Assembly (NCBI GenBank): GCA_030147225.1
Contig: JASLAI010000329.1
Span: forward strand, 1 to 8,191
DNA: 8,191 nt
Source of the DNA: Planococcus sp. (in: firmicutes)
GTDB taxonomy: Bacteria; Bacillota; Bacilli; Bacillales_A; Planococcaceae
Direction: 5' to 3'
A program made the translations under genes and the position numbers. A model generated the notes under the pieces. The model saw only the letters and a program-made list of their open reading frames with translations, was not told the origin of the DNA and did no database searches. Shown here piece after piece: positions 5,876 through 8,191 of the stretch; the stretch's first letter is position 1, and each line of letters starts with the position of its first letter.

Positions 5876-7052
5876 TCAGTGGAATGCATTTATGAATAAA
5901 GAAGTAACGCTTGCTCCAACAGGAAAAGGGCCGCTCGACGGTCTTGTTTTTGCAGTGAAAGATGTGTTTTCCATTCAAGGGCATGTGTGCAGTGCAGGGA
6001 ATCCGGATTGGCTCCGGACACATAAACCGGCAAATCGGACAGCTGATTCGATTCAACAGCTATTGGCCAAAGGCGGGACCCTTACTGGTACTCTTCATAC
6101 AGATGAGCTCATGTACAGTTTAAATGGTGAAAATGCACATTATGGGACTCCGATCAACCCGGCTGCGCCGGATCGAATCCCGGGTGGTTCTTCAAGTGGC
6201 TCTGCTTCTGCAGCAGCAGCTGGCCTCGTAGATTTTTCTATCGGAACAGACACCGGCGGATCGGTCCGCATTCCTTCTTCATACTGCGGTTTATATGGCA
6301 TCCGCCCAACGCACGGAGCAGTCAGCATAAACGGTGTTGTTCCGCTTGCAAAAAGTTTTGACACAGTTGGCTGGATGGCACAGAAAATAGATGTGCTCGC
6401 ACGAGTTGGTGACGTGCTGCTTCCTTCTTCTGACAATAGTACGCCGTTCAAGAAGTTATTAATAGAAGAAGAAGCTTGGTCACTTCCAGATACAGAAACA
6501 CTTGCTTCGCTCCGCCCTTTTCTGGCAGCGGCTAAAAATCAAACGGAGCATGTAGAATCTGTACGGGTAGCCGAAGGAGGGTTGGCTAACTGGGCCGCTG
6601 TTTTCCGGACAGTTCAAGCATTGGAAATTTGGGAAGAGCACGGTTCATGGATTGACAATGAAAAGCCGTCATTCGGCCCGGGAATTGCAGAACGTTTTCA
6701 ACTGGCCAGTACCTTAGAAAAAAATGAGAGTCAGTGTCAGTTTGATAACTGGAAACAGATCCAACAGCGCATGAACGCTCTTCTAGAAGATGACGCCCTG
6801 TTGCTGGTTCCGACTGCGCCAGGACCGGCACCGCTTCTAGGCGAAGCGGCAGAGCATTACCGGGCTAAAGTGATGCAGCTTACATGCATAGCAGGTCTTG
6901 CAGGCCTTCCACAAATTACATTGCCACTTGCCCGAGTGAATGGCATACCCGTCGGATTATCAGTAATCGCGGGGAAAAATCAAGATAGGAAGCTAGTGGA
7001 ATGGGCACGCTCATTTGCAAGCAACTGCATGAAGGAGGAAGCCAACAATTGA
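5868..7052 (+). CDS. Amidase-signature hydrolase, AMI1-like
   Basis: This 394-residue cytosolic amidase-signature enzyme should hydrolyse a C-N amide bond, releasing ammonia. The Ser-cisSer-Lys triad is intact: K31 in FAVKDVF, S108 in PGGSSSGSA and nucleophile S132 in GTDTGGSVRIPSSYCG, with the 24-residue cisSer-Ser spacing seen in the family. GNPDWLRTH (45-53), NGENAHYGTP (86-95) and SFDTVGW closely recall plant AMI1 (indole-3-acetamide hydrolase), although this protein is about 30 residues shorter. It has no glutamine-transamidase context and no signal peptide. ATG 5868 has AAAGGAGG (5851-5858) 9 bases upstream and overlaps the permease by 8 bases. The substrate is unknown. The purine-degradation setting suggests a ureido or amide intermediate such as oxalurate; allophanate hydrolases of the same superfamily act on a similar molecule. 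An auxin-type amide or another amide remains possible. Confidence 0.85.
   Translation: MIDQWNAFMNKEVTLAPTGKGPLDGLVFAVKDVFSIQGHVCSAGNPDWLRTHKPANRTADSIQQLLAKGGTLTGTLHTDELMYSLNGENAHYGTPINPAAPDRIPGGSSSGSASAAAAGLVDFSIGTDTGGSVRIPSSYCGLYGIRPTHGAVSINGVVPLAKSFDTVGWMAQKIDVLARVGDVLLPSSDNSTPFKKLLIEEEAWSLPDTETLASLRPFLAAAKNQTEHVESVRVAEGGLANWAAVFRTVQALEIWEEHGSWIDNEKPSFGPGIAERFQLASTLEKNESQCQFDNWKQIQQRMNALLEDDALLLVPTAPGPAPLLGEAAEHYRAKVMQLTCIAGLAGLPQITLPLARVNGIPVGLSVIAGKNQDRKLVEWARSFASNCMKEEANN
7032..7038 (+). promoter_or_regulatory. Ribosome binding site that fixes a TTG start for the FAH-family gene
   Basis: AAGGAGG at 7032-7038 lies 10 bases before TTG 7049-7051. The in-frame ATG at 7001 would place this site inside the coding region and has no Shine-Dalgarno of its own. 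The residues it would add (MGTLICKQLHEGG...) do not fit the family N-terminus, whereas KLATVYSDG does. Confidence 0.8.
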
Positions 7053-7915
7053 AACTGGCAACTGTATACTCAGACGGCCGTGAAAAAGCGGCATTGATTG
7101 AACAGGGAAATGTCTATTTTATGGATCAGATAAATGAAAAAGCTGGAAAGCAATGGAGTGAAGAACTGTTGCCGCTCCTGCAAACTGGAGAATTAGATGA
7201 GCTTAATAAATGGTATAACGAGGATGGGCACAAACAGCTGCAAAGTGAGAATGGACATGCAGAAGGAACTGTTTCATTTGCCCCTTTGTTCCGCCATCCA
7301 GAAAAAGTAATTGGCGTAGGCATGAATTATATGGAAAAAGCGTTGGAGTTATCAGGCAAACCTCCTGAAGAGGAACCGGTTATTTTCATGAAGCCGAACT
7401 CAAGCTTGGTTGGACCAGGCGTTCATATTCAAATTCCCCCGCAATCCCCGAATGTATCAGGCGAAGCGGAACTGGCTATCGTAATTGGTAAAACGGCTGA
7501 AAATATTGAAGAAGCTGATGTATGGGAATATGTAGCCGGCTTTACAAGCAGCCTGGACATGACTGCCAAAGATATTCAAAACCAGAACCCTCGTTTTTTG
7601 CAGCGTGCCAAAAGTTTCAATACGTTTTGCAGTTTTGGCCCTTATCTGCTTACTGCAGATGAACTGCCCGAGCTGTCAAAGATTGAAGTAGAAACGGTTT
7701 TAAATGGGACTGTCGCGTATAAAAACATAATAGCGAATATGATGTACTCACCAGCTTTTATCATTTCTTTTTTCTCGAAAATCATGACGCTTCAGCCGGG
7801 AGACATAATTTTGACTGGAACGCCAGGCTCTGCTCTTATTCGTAAAGAAGACATTATCGAATGCCGGATCACGGGTTTTCCACCTTTAACAAATCCAGTG
7901 ATAAAGCGGGTCTGA
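7049..7915 (+). CDS. Fumarylacetoacetate hydrolase (FAH) family enzyme
   Basis: This 288-residue protein has a short N-terminal domain (KLATVYSDGREKAALIEQG) and a FAH-fold catalytic domain from about residue 85. The metal ligands are visible: E139 and E141 in SGEAELAIVIGK and D170 in SSLDMTAKDIQ. The family blocks RAKSFNTFCSFGP (about 186-198) and LTGTPG (255-260) are present, the latter in a shortened form lacking the usual GVG. In the lid helix the normal NYxxHxxE reads NYMEKALE, so the catalytic His is replaced by K97 while E100 stays. Members are hydrolases, decarboxylases, hydratases or isomerases of 2-oxo acids; some are annotated as ureidoglycolate lyase, which would supply glyoxylate for PucG. 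The function is not settled here. The start is TTG at 7049, overlapping the amidase stop as TTGA, which implies translational coupling. It is the last gene of the cluster. Confidence 0.85.
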   Translation: MKLATVYSDGREKAALIEQGNVYFMDQINEKAGKQWSEELLPLLQTGELDELNKWYNEDGHKQLQSENGHAEGTVSFAPLFRHPEKVIGVGMNYMEKALELSGKPPEEEPVIFMKPNSSLVGPGVHIQIPPQSPNVSGEAELAIVIGKTAENIEEADVWEYVAGFTSSLDMTAKDIQNQNPRFLQRAKSFNTFCSFGPYLLTADELPELSKIEVETVLNGTVAYKNIIANMMYSPAFIISFFSKIMTLQPGDIILTGTPGSALIRKEDIIECRITGFPPLTNPVIKRV

Positions 7916-7922
7916 ATCAAAT

Positions 7923-7973
7923 AAAAGCTGTTTTAGTAGTTAGCCGTAAGCTGCTATCTAAAATAGCTTTTTT
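7923..7973 (+). terminator. Strong terminator at the end of the cluster
   Basis: A 14-bp stem forms between AAAAGCTGTTTTAG (7923-7936) and CTAAAATAGCTTTT (7958-7971), with one G-U pair and a T-run to 7973. The 21-base apical part can pair further (TAG with CTA, AGC with GCT). It begins 8 bases after the stop of the FAH-family gene. Confidence 0.88.
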
Positions 7974-7998
7974 CTATACCTAAACAAGGGTTTGCTTT

Positions 7999-8010
7999 TT
8001 AACATGTTAA
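7999..8010. promoter_or_regulatory. Perfect 12-bp palindrome TTAACATGTTAA
   Basis: A fully self-complementary 12-mer sits 26 bases after the terminator T-run in otherwise featureless AT-rich DNA. Palindromes of this size are typical dimeric-repressor operators, but no regulator can be named from it. In AT-rich sequence a chance occurrence is possible. Confidence 0.3.
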
Positions 8011-8023
8011 CAACGAAGAAGGC

Positions 8024-8053
8024 TATTGTTTTAGAAGATGTGTACAAACAATA
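8024..8053. repeat. Small inverted repeat TATTGTTT / AAACAATA
   Basis: An 8-bp perfect inverted repeat (8024-8031 and 8046-8053) encloses a 14-base loop. The plus strand continues in A's rather than T's, so it is not a plus-strand terminator. Its role is unknown. Confidence 0.35.
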
Positions 8054-8061
8054 AGAAAAAA

Positions 8062-8127
8062 ATCACATATTTACTGATGAATTAAATGTTTCACTAGTAT
8101 AAAATCAGTTTTAATACAATATGTGAT
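8062..8127. repeat. Nested inverted repeats flanking a -10-like element
   Basis: The outer arms ATCACATATT (8062-8071) and AATATGTGAT (8118-8127) are perfect 10-bp complements. Just inside, ACTGAT (8073-8078) and ATCAGT (8104-8109) are a second pair, so the two can stack into one long interrupted hairpin. TATAAAAT (8098-8105) lies between them, suggesting an operator pair or a structured leader. Confidence 0.4.
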
Positions 8128-8191
8128 AAAACATAACATGATTTGAATCAATAGCAATATAAATAACGTATACAATAAAAGTCGAATTGAT

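Larger units (their letters stand above)
7974..8191. other. AT-rich non-coding tail with inverted repeats
   Basis: No open reading frame with a ribosome binding site is present on either strand in these 218 bases. The region contains a 12-bp palindrome (7999-8010), an 8-bp hairpin (8024-8053), nested inverted repeats (8062-8127) around a TATAAAAT -10-like element (8098-8105), and TGATT/AATCA (8139-8150). It probably holds the control region of a gene to the right of the window. Confidence 0.6.

Noticed and set aside
8038..8085. Tiny open frame starting ATG 8038 in the non-coding tail
   Set aside because: It encodes only 15 residues and has no ribosome binding site.
1..8191. CRISPR arrays, tRNA/rRNA genes, insertion sequences or phage genes
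   Set aside because: I saw no regularly spaced repeats, tRNA-like cloverleafs, rRNA segments, transposase motifs or phage genes. The coding density and gene order are those of an ordinary metabolic region.

Overview
The window looks like the chromosome of a low-to-moderate GC Gram-positive of the Bacillaceae (Bacillus sensu lato). The reasons are near-consensus AAGGAGG ribosome binding sites ahead of almost every gene, strong hairpin-plus-T-run terminators, a TTG start, and a gene set matching the B. subtilis purine-degradation (puc) regulon. The genus cannot be fixed from the sequence alone.

Layout: the 3' end of a transporter gene (1-147, plausibly an NCS1 allantoin/purine permease of the PucI type) runs rightward and converges on pucR (191-1804, minus strand). 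A terminator at 154-184 lies between them. pucR is transcribed away from a rightward five-gene cluster. The 149-bp divergent region (1805-1953) holds a candidate -10, a TnrA-like palindrome and a PucR-box-like core. The cluster is pucF (allantoate amidohydrolase, 1954-3207), pucG (ureidoglycine-glyoxylate aminotransferase, 3210-4457), a hairpin terminator (4461-4491), an NCS2-family permease (4523-5875), an AMI1-like amidase-signature hydrolase (5868-7052) and a fumarylacetoacetate-hydrolase-family enzyme (7049-7915). It closes with a strong terminator (7923-7973). The last 218 bases are AT-rich and non-coding, with several inverted repeats.

How the genes work together: PucF splits allantoate to (S)-ureidoglycine, ammonia and CO2, and PucG transaminates ureidoglycine with glyoxylate to give glycine and oxalurate. 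PucR would induce the set in response to purine breakdown intermediates. A nitrogen-limitation regulator such as TnrA may add a second control. The last three genes overlap one another and look translationally coupled. They are not part of the textbook B. subtilis puc set as I recall it. The most interesting proposal from this window is that this permease-amidase-FAH module extends the pathway. For example, the amidase could act on oxalurate or another ureido/amide compound, and the FAH protein on a ureidoglycolate- or 2-oxoacid-type substrate. This is inference. Two details support divergent chemistry: the FAH protein has Lys where the family's catalytic His usually sits, and the permease lacks the polar/acidic residues expected in the NAT signature. 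No allantoinase, uricase or xanthine dehydrogenase gene is in the window.
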